Program-made: the position numbers and the translations under genes
Assembly (NCBI GenBank): GCA_040769385.1
Contig: JAXGLD010000005.1
Location: 62,001-126,000 of the forward strand
DNA from: PHAA01 sp022706565
GTDB taxonomy: Bacteria > Bacillota > Syntrophomonadia > Syntrophomonadales > Syntrophomonadaceae
Direction of reading: 5' to 3'
Length of the DNA: 64,000 bases
Part shown: in pieces, positions 8,267 to 17,500 of the stretch
How the letters are laid out: every line of letters begins with the position of its first letter
Numbering within the stretch: the stretch's first letter is position 1
The notes under the pieces: generated by a model
Seen by the model: only the letters and a program-made list of their open reading frames with translations
What the model was told of the DNA's origin: nothing
Database searches by the model: none

Positions 8267-9112
8267 ATGACATTAGAAGCCACTTTTTGGGATGTTCAAC
8301 ATGGAAGCGCAGCTTTTATTAGAACCCCTAATGGCAGAAGCATAGCAATTGACCTTGGTACTGGTTCTTACAGTGGCAATAATGCTGTTTTTAGCCCGCT
8401 ATTGCATCTTAAAACAAAATACCAGATAGATTCTTTAGACTACGTGGTTATAACCCATCCACATACTGATCATATTGATGACATAGATAACTTTAACAAG
8501 CTATCGCCAAGAATTCTGAGAAGGCCGAGGCATCTTTCGCCAGACGATATTAAAGCAGGAAATCCTAAACAGGACCAAAATAAGGTCGAGAAGTATATAG
8601 AAATAGACAACAGATTTACTTCGCCCGTGGTTGAGGAGACAAATTCAGTACTGCCCCAAAATAATGGCGGGGTAAAGTTTACTTTCTTTTCACCAACAAA
8701 ATGTAATAAATCGAATCTTAATAATCACAGTATTATAACAATTGTGGAGTACTGCGGGCATAAAATTATAATTCCAGGGGATAACGAATCAGAGTCGTGG
8801 GATGAGTTGCTTGGCAAGCCTGGATTTATCGATGCTATTAGGAATACTGACATATTTGTTGCCTCTCACCATGGAAGGGAATCGGGTTATCATCCAGAGC
8901 TCTTTAATTATTTCAAACCCCGTCTCACAATAGTCTCGGATGGAGCAGAAACCGATACATCTGCTGTTAACAGGTATACCAAGATTTCAACTGGCTGGGA
9001 AGTCTACAAGAGAAGTGGGGGTTCAATTAATCGGAATTGTTTAACGACTAGAAACGATGGGCCAATTGTGGTCAAATTAGGCAACAATTTCATAAATGTT
9101 ACTATTGATTAG
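8267..9112 (+). CDS. ComEC-like metallo-beta-lactamase-fold hydrolase
   Basis: This 281-residue soluble protein begins with the ComEC/Rec2-type start FWDVQHGSAAFIRTPNG, and has AIDLGTG, the metal motif HPHTDHIDD (H-x-H-x-D-H), IIIPGDNES with the bridging Asp, and ASHHGRESGYH with the last His. It lacks the membrane channel of ComEC and is a stand-alone hydrolase domain, presumably cleaving a phosphodiester or a nucleotide. ATG 8267 has TGGAGGGAACATT directly upstream. It follows the membrane protein gene in one unit. Substrate unknown; phosphodiesterase action on a cyclic nucleotide is possible but unproven. Confidence 0.8.
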   Translation: MTLEATFWDVQHGSAAFIRTPNGRSIAIDLGTGSYSGNNAVFSPLLHLKTKYQIDSLDYVVITHPHTDHIDDIDNFNKLSPRILRRPRHLSPDDIKAGNPKQDQNKVEKYIEIDNRFTSPVVEETNSVLPQNNGGVKFTFFSPTKCNKSNLNNHSIITIVEYCGHKIIIPGDNESESWDELLGKPGFIDAIRNTDIFVASHHGRESGYHPELFNYFKPRLTIVSDGAETDTSAVNRYTKISTGWEVYKRSGGSINRNCLTTRNDGPIVVKLGNNFINVTID

Positions 9113-9493
9113 TCACTATAACGGACATCATTTTTATGAAGGGCAATTCTTCGGACCTGCTGTTTTGTGTCCCTGAAGACCGAAAGGTACCAACAAATCT
9201 AACAAACAATGTGTAGGGCATTACTTATGTTGGCGATGCCGAGTCAAGCTTGGTGAGTATCACCCCACTTGGATATTAGAAAATAGGTTAGGCAACAGGT
9301 CTTTGGGCCTGCTTTTTTTATGCCCATAAATGCCTATAGGGAACCTGAAAATCATACACACTATATGTGGGACATTATGGTAGTGCGAGATGGCGATAGG
9401 TGCTCAATTGATGCCACCCCCTTTTATACAGGGGTTTACATAGATATTTCGGGGACGTGTTTTTGACCTACTAATTTAATTGGAGGGATTGTA
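9113..9493. other. Leader region before the recombination block
   Basis: No gene is recognisable. The stretch contains a terminator-like hairpin at 9296-9319 and, past it, the sequence GCCCATAAATGCC, which resembles sequence that follows similar hairpins at 10500 and 12637. The ribosome site TGGAGGG for the next gene lies at its end. Confidence 0.5.
9296..9319 (+). terminator. Intrinsic terminator or leader hairpin
   Basis: CAGGTC and GGCCTG form a stem around TTTG and are followed by C and seven T residues. It lies about 175 bases upstream of the gene at 9494 and may end the MBL transcript or attenuate the next one. Confidence 0.6.
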
Positions 9494-9787
9494 ATGGGAA
9501 TTGTATTGGCGTTTATTCTCGGTTGCCTGGTCACCGTATGGTGGAAGGCCAAGCCAAAACAACAGGAGTCATCTGTGAAAGTCGAAATCGGCAAGGCCGA
9601 AGACAAGGGGTATATGGACAAAGTTAAAATGGAGCTGAGGAGAGTAGGACAGAAGGTTGCACAGATTAGAGCCGCCAGAATAGCCAAGAAGCCTGTCATT
9701 GATGATGAACTGAAGGAAATACTGCTGGAATACGCTATTGATCAGGTTAGGAAGGGCAAGATCAAGATAGTCGAGGATGTTGAATAA
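9494..9787 (+). CDS. Small membrane-anchored protein, unknown
   Basis: This 97-residue protein begins with one hydrophobic segment (GIVLAFILGCLVTVWW) and continues as a charged, Lys- and Glu-rich cytoplasmic region likely to be helical. ATG 9494 has TGGAGGGATTGTA upstream. I recognise no family. Its position, first in a row of phage-like recombination genes and separated from them by a terminator hairpin at 9802, suggests an early gene of the element. Function unknown. Confidence 0.6.
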   Translation: MGIVLAFILGCLVTVWWKAKPKQQESSVKVEIGKAEDKGYMDKVKMELRRVGQKVAQIRAARIAKKPVIDDELKEILLEYAIDQVRKGKIKIVEDVE

Positions 9788-9801
9788 ATAGCTATAGGTG
9801 C

Positions 9802-9826
9802 AGAGGGATGACCCTCTATTTTTTTT
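9802..9826 (+). terminator. Intrinsic terminator
   Basis: AGAGGG and CCCTCT pair around ATGA and are followed by A and a run of eight T residues. It lies 15 bases after the stop of the small membrane protein gene and upstream of the next ribosome site. Confidence 0.75.
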
Positions 9827-9875
9827 CCCCGTTTTCAGGTGATAAGTCCACCGCAGAAAGGAGGTGAAAAAAACT

Positions 9876-10127
9876 ATGGGAATAAATATTACGGCTCTTA
9901 CAGAGCGCCTCAGGGCACTATCCGACGAAGCTTACAGGCTGTGCAGCCAAGACAAAACCCAGCCAGTTGATATGATTCGACTGGCCAAGATCCTGTCTAG
10001 ACAGGATCAGCTGGAAATGCAGCTGGCAGCCTCGGGAATCCAGACCAATCACGTTAAGACGCACACCATTCCTTTGAGATCCGAACCCGTTTGGCTGTTA
10101 CTTATGGTTAAGTTTATGCCGATATGA
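9876..10127 (+). CDS. Small phage-like protein, paralogue of the gene at 10589
   Basis: The frame of about 83 residues starts at ATG 9876 behind AAAGGAGGTGA. Its core MIRLAKILSRQDQLEMQLAA closely matches MLILAKILSRQAQMEMQLAS in the protein at 10589, and both genes share a leader of the form CACC-AGAAAGGAGGTG. The last 25 residues are unlike the paralogue and the frame ends by running 14 bases into the 3' end of the convergent nifU-like gene, so the C-terminus may have been replaced when that gene arrived. Function unknown; the predicted structure is helical. Confidence 0.6.
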   Translation: MGINITALTERLRALSDEAYRLCSQDKTQPVDMIRLAKILSRQDQLEMQLAASGIQTNHVKTHTIPLRSEPVWLLLMVKFMPI

Positions 10128-10338
10128 CTTCCTTTACCTCAGGAATTGATTCTTTAAGAGCTTTTTCGATACCGTTCTTAAGAGTCATAGAGGCCATTGG
10201 GCAGCCGCCGCAGGCTCCCATTAAACGGACTTTAACAACCCCCTGATCATCAACATCAACCAGTTCAACGTCACCCCCATCAAACTGTAGTGCTGGACGG
10301 ATATTAGCCAGAACAGCTTCAACTTTTTCACGCATCAT
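10114..10338 (-). CDS. NifU C-terminal-domain protein (Fe-S cluster scaffold)
   Basis: This 74-residue protein is a stand-alone NifU C-terminal (Nfu) domain: VEAVLANIRPALQFDGGDVE at the start, then LMGACGGCPMASMTLKNGIE with the C-x2-C cluster ligands. Such proteins hold and transfer Fe-S clusters. The start ATG is doubled (MM) behind an AAAGGTGAAGGTG site. It is on the opposite strand to its neighbours and sits between two paralogous phage-like genes, which is an odd place for a housekeeping gene. It was probably captured by the island. The protein looks complete and functional. Confidence 0.9.
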   Translation of the reverse strand: MMREKVEAVLANIRPALQFDGGDVELVDVDDQGVVKVRLMGACGGCPMASMTLKNGIEKALKESIPEVKEVISA

Positions 10339-10499
10339 AATTTCACCTTCACCTTTCCAATTAGTCTAGACCCATGTTGCCAAGTCTGATACTAATTCTA
10401 ATATAGCACACCATGTGTCAGATATTGCGGCTCTATAGTGGGGAAGGAGTCTATCGGCTGATGCCCTCCCTAAGATAACTTAATAATAATTGTTGAACT

Positions 10500-10525
10500 G
10501 CAGGCCTAACAAGCCTGCTTTTTTT
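10500..10525 (+). terminator. Leader hairpin with T-run
   Basis: GCAGGC and GCCTGC pair around CTAACAA and are followed by seven T residues, then GTGCCCATTT. No plus-strand gene ends upstream, so the hairpin stands in the leader of the gene at 10589 and could act as an attenuator. Its 3' flank resembles those after the hairpins at 9296 and 12637. Confidence 0.65.
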
Positions 10526-10588
10526 GTGCCCATTTACAGTGAAGACGAGTATGGTGAGAGGCATCCACCAAGAAAGGAGGTGATAACA

Positions 10589-10804
10589 TTGAAAACCGAT
10601 GTAAAGGATCTGGTAGCCAAGAGAGAGAGACTCAGCGCCTATGCCCAGATAGTCCGTAGTAGCAATCAGTCAAGGGATATGCTGATACTGGCCAAGATTC
10701 TGTCCAGACAGGCTCAGATGGAAATGCAGCTGGCATCCCTGGGAGTACCAATTACTCCCGCTCAGAAGCAACCAATGAAACCTGATGCAGCATGCCCATT
10801 TTAG
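10589..10804 (+). CDS. Small phage-like protein, paralogue of the gene at 9876
   Basis: This 71-residue protein starts at TTG 10589, seven bases after AAAGGAGGTG; the frame is open further upstream but without a ribosome site. It is helical and charged, with the shared core LAKILSRQAQMEMQLASLGV. The exonuclease gene begins 15 bases downstream with its own site, so the two are probably one transcript. I do not recognise the family. Position suggests an accessory of the recombination module. Confidence 0.65.
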   Translation: MKTDVKDLVAKRERLSAYAQIVRSSNQSRDMLILAKILSRQAQMEMQLASLGVPITPAQKQPMKPDAACPF

Positions 10805-10819
10805 AAAGGAGCGATAAAT

Positions 10820-11752
10820 ATGCAGAGTAACGTATTGGTATCAACCCAGGATATGCCAAAGGTTCAATGGCTCACCTACCGCAATCAGGGGATCGGGGGC
10901 TCAGACGCTGCCGTAGTATGCGGTTTGAGCAGGTGGAAATCCCCCATAACCCTGTGGATGGAAAAGACAGGCCAGGTAGAACCCGAACAATTGGGGGAGT
11001 CAGCCTACTGGGGATCCACCCTGGAACCGATCATAAGATCTGAATTCTCCGACCGCACAGGCTACAAGGTCAAGGAGCTCAAGGCTATCCTGCAGCATAA
11101 AAGGTTTCCCTTCATGCTGGCCAACCTGGATGGGATCATAACCGATCCCCACATTGGGGAAGGCATCTTTGAAGCCAAGACTGCCAATGCCTACAGTGCA
11201 GCCGAATGGGAGCAGGGCATCCCTGATGAATATGCCTTGCAGATCCAGCACTATATGGCGGTGACGGGCTATAAGTTCGCCTATGTGGCGGTCCTGATCG
11301 GTGGATCCAAGTTCCTGTGGAGGTCGATTGAAAGGGATGAGGCGGTCATCGACCTCATTATTCAGATGGAGTCCAGGTTCTGGCGGCTGGTGGAGCAGCG
11401 GATCCCGCCTGAGATCGATGGTTCCAAGGCCTCGGTGGAACTGCTCAACCGCCTCTATCCCCACAGTAGGAAAGCCAGCATAGAGCTGCCCCAGGAAGCG
11501 CTGGAGTTGATCGACCAGTATGAAGCCGCCCAAGTGGAGGAAAAGCGGATCGCTGAAGTGAAGGACCTGGCCGCCAACCAGCTCAAAGCCCTGCTGGGGG
11601 AGAATGAATCAGGCCAGGCGGGCAACAGGTTGGTGACCTGGAAAGAGGTCAGGAGCGAGAGGTTTGATGCCAAGACCTTGAAAGTCGAGCACCCTGATCT
11701 CTACTCCCAGTATCTCAAGGAATCCAGCTACCGACGCTTTATGGTGAAATGA
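10820..11752 (+). CDS. YqaJ-family phage-type exonuclease
   Basis: This 310-residue protein has the lambda-exonuclease/YqaJ fold: IGGSDAAVVCGLSRW at the start, WGSTLEP, then the catalytic series ANLDGII (Asp), GIFEAKT (E-x-K) and LQIQHYMAVTG. The enzyme resects double-stranded DNA 5' to 3', feeding the annealing protein that the next gene probably encodes. The C-terminal third is helical and ends RRFMVK. ATG 10820 has AAAGGAG upstream. Exonuclease plus annealing protein is the standard recombination pair of phages and integrative elements. Confidence 0.9.
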   Translation: MQSNVLVSTQDMPKVQWLTYRNQGIGGSDAAVVCGLSRWKSPITLWMEKTGQVEPEQLGESAYWGSTLEPIIRSEFSDRTGYKVKELKAILQHKRFPFMLANLDGIITDPHIGEGIFEAKTANAYSAAEWEQGIPDEYALQIQHYMAVTGYKFAYVAVLIGGSKFLWRSIERDEAVIDLIIQMESRFWRLVEQRIPPEIDGSKASVELLNRLYPHSRKASIELPQEALELIDQYEAAQVEEKRIAEVKDLAANQLKALLGENESGQAGNRLVTWKEVRSERFDAKTLKVEHPDLYSQYLKESSYRRFMVK

Positions 11753-11768
11753 AAAGGAGGAATGGAAG

Positions 11769-12614
11769 ATGACTCTACAGGAACGGTTAGCCATGCAGGA
11801 ACAGGAACTGTACGTTAAAGAAATCAGTGAAGGAGAGATGAAGGATATGGCTCAGGAAGAGAACAAAGGCAACGTAGTGGCCCTGCGCACTGTGGAAGCG
11901 GCTCCCCTGGATATCGTGCCCGCTTTCGCCATCACCATGGTGGAAGCTAAAGCCAGGATAGAGATGCTGCAGGAATTCGTCAAGGATATGATGGCCGAAG
12001 GGGTGGACTTCGGTTTCATCCCAGGCTGTGGCTCCAAACCCTCGCTGCTCAAGCCAGGGGCCGAGAAGCTCTGTGACATCTTCGGTTTCAGCAAGTCGGT
12101 GCAGGTGGTCAATAGAATGGAGGATTGGGATAAGGGAGTCTTTGCCTATGAGATCAAGGCGGTGCTGACCAATAAGCGCACGGGCCTGGTGGAAGCGGAA
12201 GGTATCGGCTGCTGTAACTCCAGAGAGAAAAAGTATAAGCAGCAGGATGGCTATTCCATTGCTAATACTATCTTGAAGATGGCCAAGAAGAGGGCTTTGG
12301 TGGATGCCGTGCTTTCTGCAACCAGATCATCAGGTCTGTTCACCCAGGATATTGAGGATTTACAGGTCATCGATGTAACTCCCGAGAGAAGAGCTGAGCC
12401 TAAACCGATCCCTGCAACTCAGCAAGATGTTCAGGTTAAGATGGCAACCGAGAAACAGCTTAAGAAGATGTACTTTATGACCAGGCAGATGAACATGCCA
12501 GGTACAACCGCCAGACAGCTGCTCAAAGATCGGTACTATGTCGACAGCAGCGAACAGCTGACCAGCAGGCAGGCATCAGATTTCATTGACCATTTGACTA
12601 CTCTGCAGGGATAA
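11769..12614 (+). CDS. Putative single-strand annealing recombinase
   Basis: This 281-residue protein has a central region with DFGFIPGCGSKPSLLKPGAE, then a beta-rich stretch with EAEGIGCCNSREKKY, then SIANTILKMAKKRALVDAVL, features of Rad52/ERF-like phage annealing proteins. The last 60 residues (KQLKKMYFMTRQMNM onwards) form a small helical domain. It starts at ATG 11769 behind AAGGAGG, 16 bases after the exonuclease gene, the position expected for a RecT/Erf partner. The family assignment rests on pattern and context and has not been tested by search. A terminator follows at 12637. Confidence 0.65.
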   Translation: MTLQERLAMQEQELYVKEISEGEMKDMAQEENKGNVVALRTVEAAPLDIVPAFAITMVEAKARIEMLQEFVKDMMAEGVDFGFIPGCGSKPSLLKPGAEKLCDIFGFSKSVQVVNRMEDWDKGVFAYEIKAVLTNKRTGLVEAEGIGCCNSREKKYKQQDGYSIANTILKMAKKRALVDAVLSATRSSGLFTQDIEDLQVIDVTPERRAEPKPIPATQQDVQVKMATEKQLKKMYFMTRQMNMPGTTARQLLKDRYYVDSSEQLTSRQASDFIDHLTTLQG

Positions 12615-12636
12615 ACCTAAACCGAATACAGCCCAG

Positions 12637-12664
12637 AACAGCCGAAGTAGGCTGTTATTTTTTT
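12637..12664 (+). terminator. Intrinsic terminator after the annealing-protein gene
   Basis: AACAGCC and GGCTGTT pair around GAAGTA and are followed by A and seven T residues, then GCCCATTTTTAGG. It ends the exonuclease/annealing transcript or attenuates radC. Confidence 0.75.
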
Positions 12665-12780
12665 GCCCATTTTTAGGGAAGGGGGCGTTAAACAAGAAAT
12701 GCACCGCCAGGCCAGGGCGAGTGCATTCCTAAGAGGATTTCATTGGAGCCAATATTATCAGTTATTGCGAGCAGCCACAA

Positions 12781-12804
12781 GGGGGAGGTCTTCGGATCTC
12801 CCCC
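12781..12804 (+). promoter_or_regulatory. Perfect hairpin with TTCG tetraloop in the radC leader
   Basis: GGGGGAGGTC, the loop TTCG and GATCTCCCCC form a 10-bp stem with a very stable UUCG tetraloop. There is no T-run. It lies 10 bases upstream of the radC ribosome site AAGGAG (12815-12820), so it could act as an mRNA stabiliser or translational element. Confidence 0.55.
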
Positions 12805-12828
12805 ACCACTATTTAAGGAGTGATGGAA

Positions 12829-13467
12829 ATGAAGCCAACCTATAAGGATATGAAGAAGCTGGATGAAACAGAGCTGCTGTCTCTGACGTTCAGAGAGAGC
12901 GCCGATACCCAGGTAGTGAAGAATCTCTTGACCAGGATCAATGCCATGGAGGATCTGCTCAATATCACCATGGATGAGCTGGAAGAGATCGAAGGCATGC
13001 AGGATGAGACGGCCGAGCAGTTCATAGCCGCCATGGAGCTGTCGAGACGGATATATGCCGCTCCCAGCAGAGTAAAAGCTCAGCTGTCGTCCCCCCATCT
13101 GGTAGCCGAGTTTCTTATGCCCCAGATGCGCTACTTGGATCGTGAGGTCTTCAAATGCCTCTACCTCAACCGCAAGAAACACCTGCTCTTTCAGGAAACC
13201 ATCTCTATCGGCAGCTTAACCGCCTCCATGGTTCATCCACGGGAAGTGTTCAAGCCTGCTGTCAAACGAAGTGCTGCCAGTATCATCCTGGCCCATAATC
13301 ACCCCAGCGGAGATCCCGCTCCCAGCCGACAGGATATCGAGGTAACCCAGAAGCTGATGAAAGCGGGAAACGTCCTGGGCATCCTGGTCCTAGACCACGT
13401 TATCATCGGAGACAATCGCTGGATCAGCCTCAAAGAAACTGGACACATGGAACAGGGGGTGAGGTAA
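12829..13467 (+). CDS. radC: RadC-like JAB-domain protein
   Basis: This protein of about 212 residues starts at ATG 12829, eight bases after AAGGAG. A short helix-hairpin-helix-like N-terminus (residues 20-70) precedes the JAB/MPN domain, whose metal motif reads LAHNHPSGDPAPSRQD (H-x-H-P-S-G-D with the following S and D). RadC proteins of this kind are frequent on phages and integrative elements; their biochemical role remains unclear despite the name. The stop overlaps the start of the next gene by one base (TAATG), implying translational coupling. Confidence 0.9.
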   Translation: MKPTYKDMKKLDETELLSLTFRESADTQVVKNLLTRINAMEDLLNITMDELEEIEGMQDETAEQFIAAMELSRRIYAAPSRVKAQLSSPHLVAEFLMPQMRYLDREVFKCLYLNRKKHLLFQETISIGSLTASMVHPREVFKPAVKRSAASIILAHNHPSGDPAPSRQDIEVTQKLMKAGNVLGILVLDHVIIGDNRWISLKETGHMEQGVR

Positions 13468-14294
13468 TGGCCAGTGAGCAAATCAAGGATATCTGCGATA
13501 GACTGTTAAAGATGTTTGAGAGCGGGGAATTCCCGCCAGCTGCAGCTCGCACGGTAATATCCCGAATGGCAGGGGACGAACGGCCATCATCGAAATGGAG
13601 CTTCTGTAATCAGCTGATAATGCTGCTGTCGGGTACTGAGGACGCAAGAGGATTCAGACAATGGCGAGAAGCGGGCCGAAATGTAGCCAAAGGGGCCAAG
13701 GCCATATATATCTTGGTGCCGCTGACCAGGAGGACCAGGATAGTTGTAACTGATAATGATTCGGGGGAGAGCCGCGAGGAGACTATCCATATTATTAGAG
13801 GTTTTAGGACCGCTCCCGTATTTCGGTATGAGGATACCGAGGGGGAGCCGTTACCTGCAGACGGGTATCTGCCGCCTCAGTTGCCGCCCCTATATAATGT
13901 GGCCCAACATTTTGGGATGGTGCGCTACCAGGCTATGCGGGGAGCCATACTGGGCAGCTGCTCCAGATCGGGAACCATCACCTTATACAGCCATGACGTT
14001 GATGTGTTTTTCCACGAGTTGGCCCATTTGGTGCATGGAACGATTAAACCGCTCGTACCAGGCCAGGATGCCGAACAGGAACTGGTGGCTGAGATGGTTT
14101 CATGCGTCCTCTGTGAATTATACGGCTTTCAGGGCTACCAGTGGCAGGGCTGGAAATACATGCAGTCTTACGTTAGTGATGAACCCTTGGCCACATTGAG
14201 AGCCATCGGATCAATTCTGCATGATGTTGAGACGGTGATCGGGAAGATTTTAGCTGTAAATGCACAGATTAGTAGGGTGAAAATGTCGGTATAG
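13467..14294 (+). CDS. ArdC-like antirestriction protein with zinc-peptidase motif
   Basis: This 275-residue protein has an N-terminal ArdC-type ssDNA-binding domain (SKWSFCNQLIMLL, then ARGFRQWREAGRNVAKGAK) and a C-terminal metallopeptidase-like domain with FFHELAHLVHG (HExxH) and downstream acidic residues (QELVAEMVSCVL). ArdC-type proteins are carried by conjugative plasmids and integrative elements and protect entering DNA from restriction. It is coupled to radC by a one-base overlap. Between its stop and the helicase gene are about 270 bases without a recognisable gene. Confidence 0.82.
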   Translation: MASEQIKDICDRLLKMFESGEFPPAAARTVISRMAGDERPSSKWSFCNQLIMLLSGTEDARGFRQWREAGRNVAKGAKAIYILVPLTRRTRIVVTDNDSGESREETIHIIRGFRTAPVFRYEDTEGEPLPADGYLPPQLPPLYNVAQHFGMVRYQAMRGAILGSCSRSGTITLYSHDVDVFFHELAHLVHGTIKPLVPGQDAEQELVAEMVSCVLCELYGFQGYQWQGWKYMQSYVSDEPLATLRAIGSILHDVETVIGKILAVNAQISRVKMSV

Positions 14295-14566
14295 CCAGGC
14301 CAGGAACTCAGATGCGACAGCCAGCACACAGTGCCGACGCCACAATATGAATGGCAGGCATAGTGCTAGCTGTTGATCTGAGATTCAATACGTATCGAGG
14401 GAATTTGGTAATTGCGGGATTACCTTTGTCAATTTATACAAGTTACTTGCTAGTTTCTTGATAAGTGGTCTCAGACCGACATCCAGGAGAGGGATTTCGC
14501 CTCTTTTGGAGAAGAACTAACGTAAGTATTATATATAGAAATAATTTACATAGTGCGGAGGAAAAA

Positions 14567-17500
14567 GTGGACAACCTTGCTACCGATAAAGAGAGAGTCA
14601 TAAATATATTTCAATACCTTAAAGAAAACCAAATGCTAAATTATCAGCCTATTTCAAATCTGGCATCTTATGATTATGCTTTGCCTGAAACTAGGATAGT
14701 AGATTTACTGGCCAGCGATAGCGATGATATTGAGTTTGAGAAACCTGAGTTCCTTCTAAGGATCAGGAACGTAAAGTTGCCGACCCCTCTTTCAATACCA
14801 AAGGCAATAAGCGCATGGGTAAGCTATGACACCGAGTATGAGCTTACGGTGAAGGAATACCTGATTGAGAGGATTAAAAAGCCCATAGACCTTTCAAAAG
14901 CCGTGAAGAACAAGTTTGAAGAGTACAAGAATTCAGGCAGCCCGCATAACATTCCAAGTGAATTGCAAGGCTGTATTGATTTCAGCGGCAGACAACCCGT
15001 TCTTATGGAGTATGAAATAGTTGAGCAGAAGATTATCCTGGAAGACCAGCCAGATATCTATAAAGCGGTAAATGACTTCCACACTGATTATCTTAGATGG
15101 AAGGCAGAATACAATAGAAAATCACAGATAAAGAAGTTGCACAACGATATGTACGGCAAGTATCAAAGGTTGCTTATCGAAAGCGATAAATATGAGCTTC
15201 TGTGGTGTTTTGGATTACTTAAATGGAACAATATCAATCGCCATATGTTCGGGGCTAATTTGGACATTTCTTTTGATCCTGCCAGTGCGGATATCATAAT
15301 AAGGAAGACCGATGCCGCACCAAAATACGAAGACGACATGCTTAATGACATTGAGCATGAGAACAAGGATATCTATTACCGCTTCAGATCTGAGTTAATT
15401 TCCACACTGTCTACTATTGACTGTAGCGATTATGAATTCTGCAGCGAATACCTTAGGAACACAGTACATTATCTTGATATAAACGGTACAGTATATGAGA
15501 AAGAAAATGATGTACCCGATAGATTACATCCACGGCTTTGTTACTCTCCATATCTAATTTTCAGGGAGCGAACCGCCACAATGTGGGTTGAAGAGTTCGA
15601 TAGAATTATTGATCACATCAAAGAGGATGGGACCACTGTACCTATCCCACTCAATATCTTGGTCAATCCAGAATTAATTGATCAAGCGAGTTCAGATAGC
15701 ACAGCTGAAAGTACAGTGCATTCCGATAACGATGACGAGTTATTGTTTCCATTACCTACCAATGAAGAACAAAGAGAGATAGCCACCAGACTATCCAGAT
15801 CACCTGGAGTTGTCGTGCAAGGCCCGCCTGGTACAGGTAAATCGCATGCGATTGCTAACCTGATATGTCATTTGTTGGCAAATGGACAGCGGGTTCTGAT
15901 TGCAAGCCAAAAGGGGCACCCCCTAAAAATCATTAAACAAAAGATGCCCGAAAAACTCAGGAACCTGGCGGTGTTTTTAGGAGACAACAGCTCGAGCTCA
16001 TATGATGAGACTAGGAGATCAGTCGAATACATCGCCAACGTTATTAGTAATCCCAACGTCGATGCCCTAAATAAAGAGATCGATAGTTATAGGAACCACT
16101 GGACCAATATTTCTGAAGAGATAGCACAAACCGAAGCCTATTTTAAGCGAGCCAATGAATTGGACAGGCAGACAGTAATTTCCTCAGGAGAGGAATACGA
16201 CAGTGTGAGGGCTGCCAAATGGGTTTTCGACAACTCACATCTACATGGTATTGATGATTATATCGACATTAATGGTAATCCACCCCTAAACCTTTCGGAA
16301 TATCAGGATTTGATAGCCAAGCTCATAGGCATGGTCTATGCCGACTATCATCAACTGGGCCTGGATCTGCCGAATTTAGATGAGATTCCATCGTTTGCCG
16401 AGTTTGAGCGAAGTGCCACAGAGTATAACATCGCTAACAGCAGGACTATCGAAGCTAAAAGACAGCTTGAGGAGTTTAACATCAATGACCAGATGTTAAA
16501 GACAACTTCCATAAATGACGATGCATTGGATATCGCTTTGGCGAAGGTTAATAGCCTCGTTAACATACTCGACAAAAAAGGTATTCAAGACAAAATGATT
16601 CCTGAGTTATTGCAAGAGGAGGCTTATTTCTCAGAGAAGTTGCAGGGCCTATTGAATTCTCTCCAGGGGCTCAAGGAATTAATAATGGAGGATGAACGCC
16701 ATCTATTCACTAACACCGTGAGGGTTGAAAATCAAGGCGTAACGCAGCAGATGCTCCGCGATATTGAGGAAATGCTGCAGAAGAATGCCCTTCCCAATTC
16801 ATTCCTGAAAAAGATGTTGTATGCGAGCAAGAGATATATCTTCGAAGACATACTGGTTAATGGGTCAAAGATAGACAGCATAGATAAACTCCAGGTCGCT
16901 CGAGGATATGTCAGTTCCAGACTTAGCTATGAAACGGCCAGTTTTAATTGGCGGAGTTTCCTGGATTTCTACGGTGTTCAGCATAATCTACAAGGGATTA
17001 ACTTGATCGAATTGAATGATATCATCGCCTGGTTAAACACTCTACTTTGTGCACGGGGATATTTGAGGGAGATAGAGGAAGCCATCAGAGAGCTTGGATC
17101 CAAAAAACTGATTGCAAATGTAGTCCTGGATCTCGAAAAACTGAATTCGGTTAAGTCTTGTATCCTGGCAATTCAGGATAGACTCCTCTGTCTTAAAGCT
17201 GAAGAGTTTTTCGATCAACTAATCTGCACACTAAGTGCCAAGGATGAGCAAAATGATGTAAGTGATTACTGGAAAACATTAAGAAATGCAGCCTATGCCA
17301 AAGATCATGAATTGTGGTATCAAAACATCAAGGAAATCCAGCGTATATGTGGCTTAAAGGAAGATTATGACAAGATCAATCTCTTAATAGATAGAATGAA
17401 TAGCACCCTGCCAATATACACTTCTAAATTAATGGCTGCATATAGGAGTGGTCAGGTGAATGCAGATGATAAATACCTTGATAGGTTTAAATGGAAGAAA

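Noticed and set aside
8267..9112. Anti-Pycsar (Apyc1-like) phosphodiesterase
   Set aside because: The fold is MBL, but the sequence resembles the ComEC hydrolase domain more than the RNase Z-like Apyc1 group. I keep only the general hydrolase call.
10820..13467. A complete prophage
   Set aside because: Exonuclease, annealing protein and RadC are phage-like, but no capsid, portal, terminase, tail or lysis gene is present in the island.
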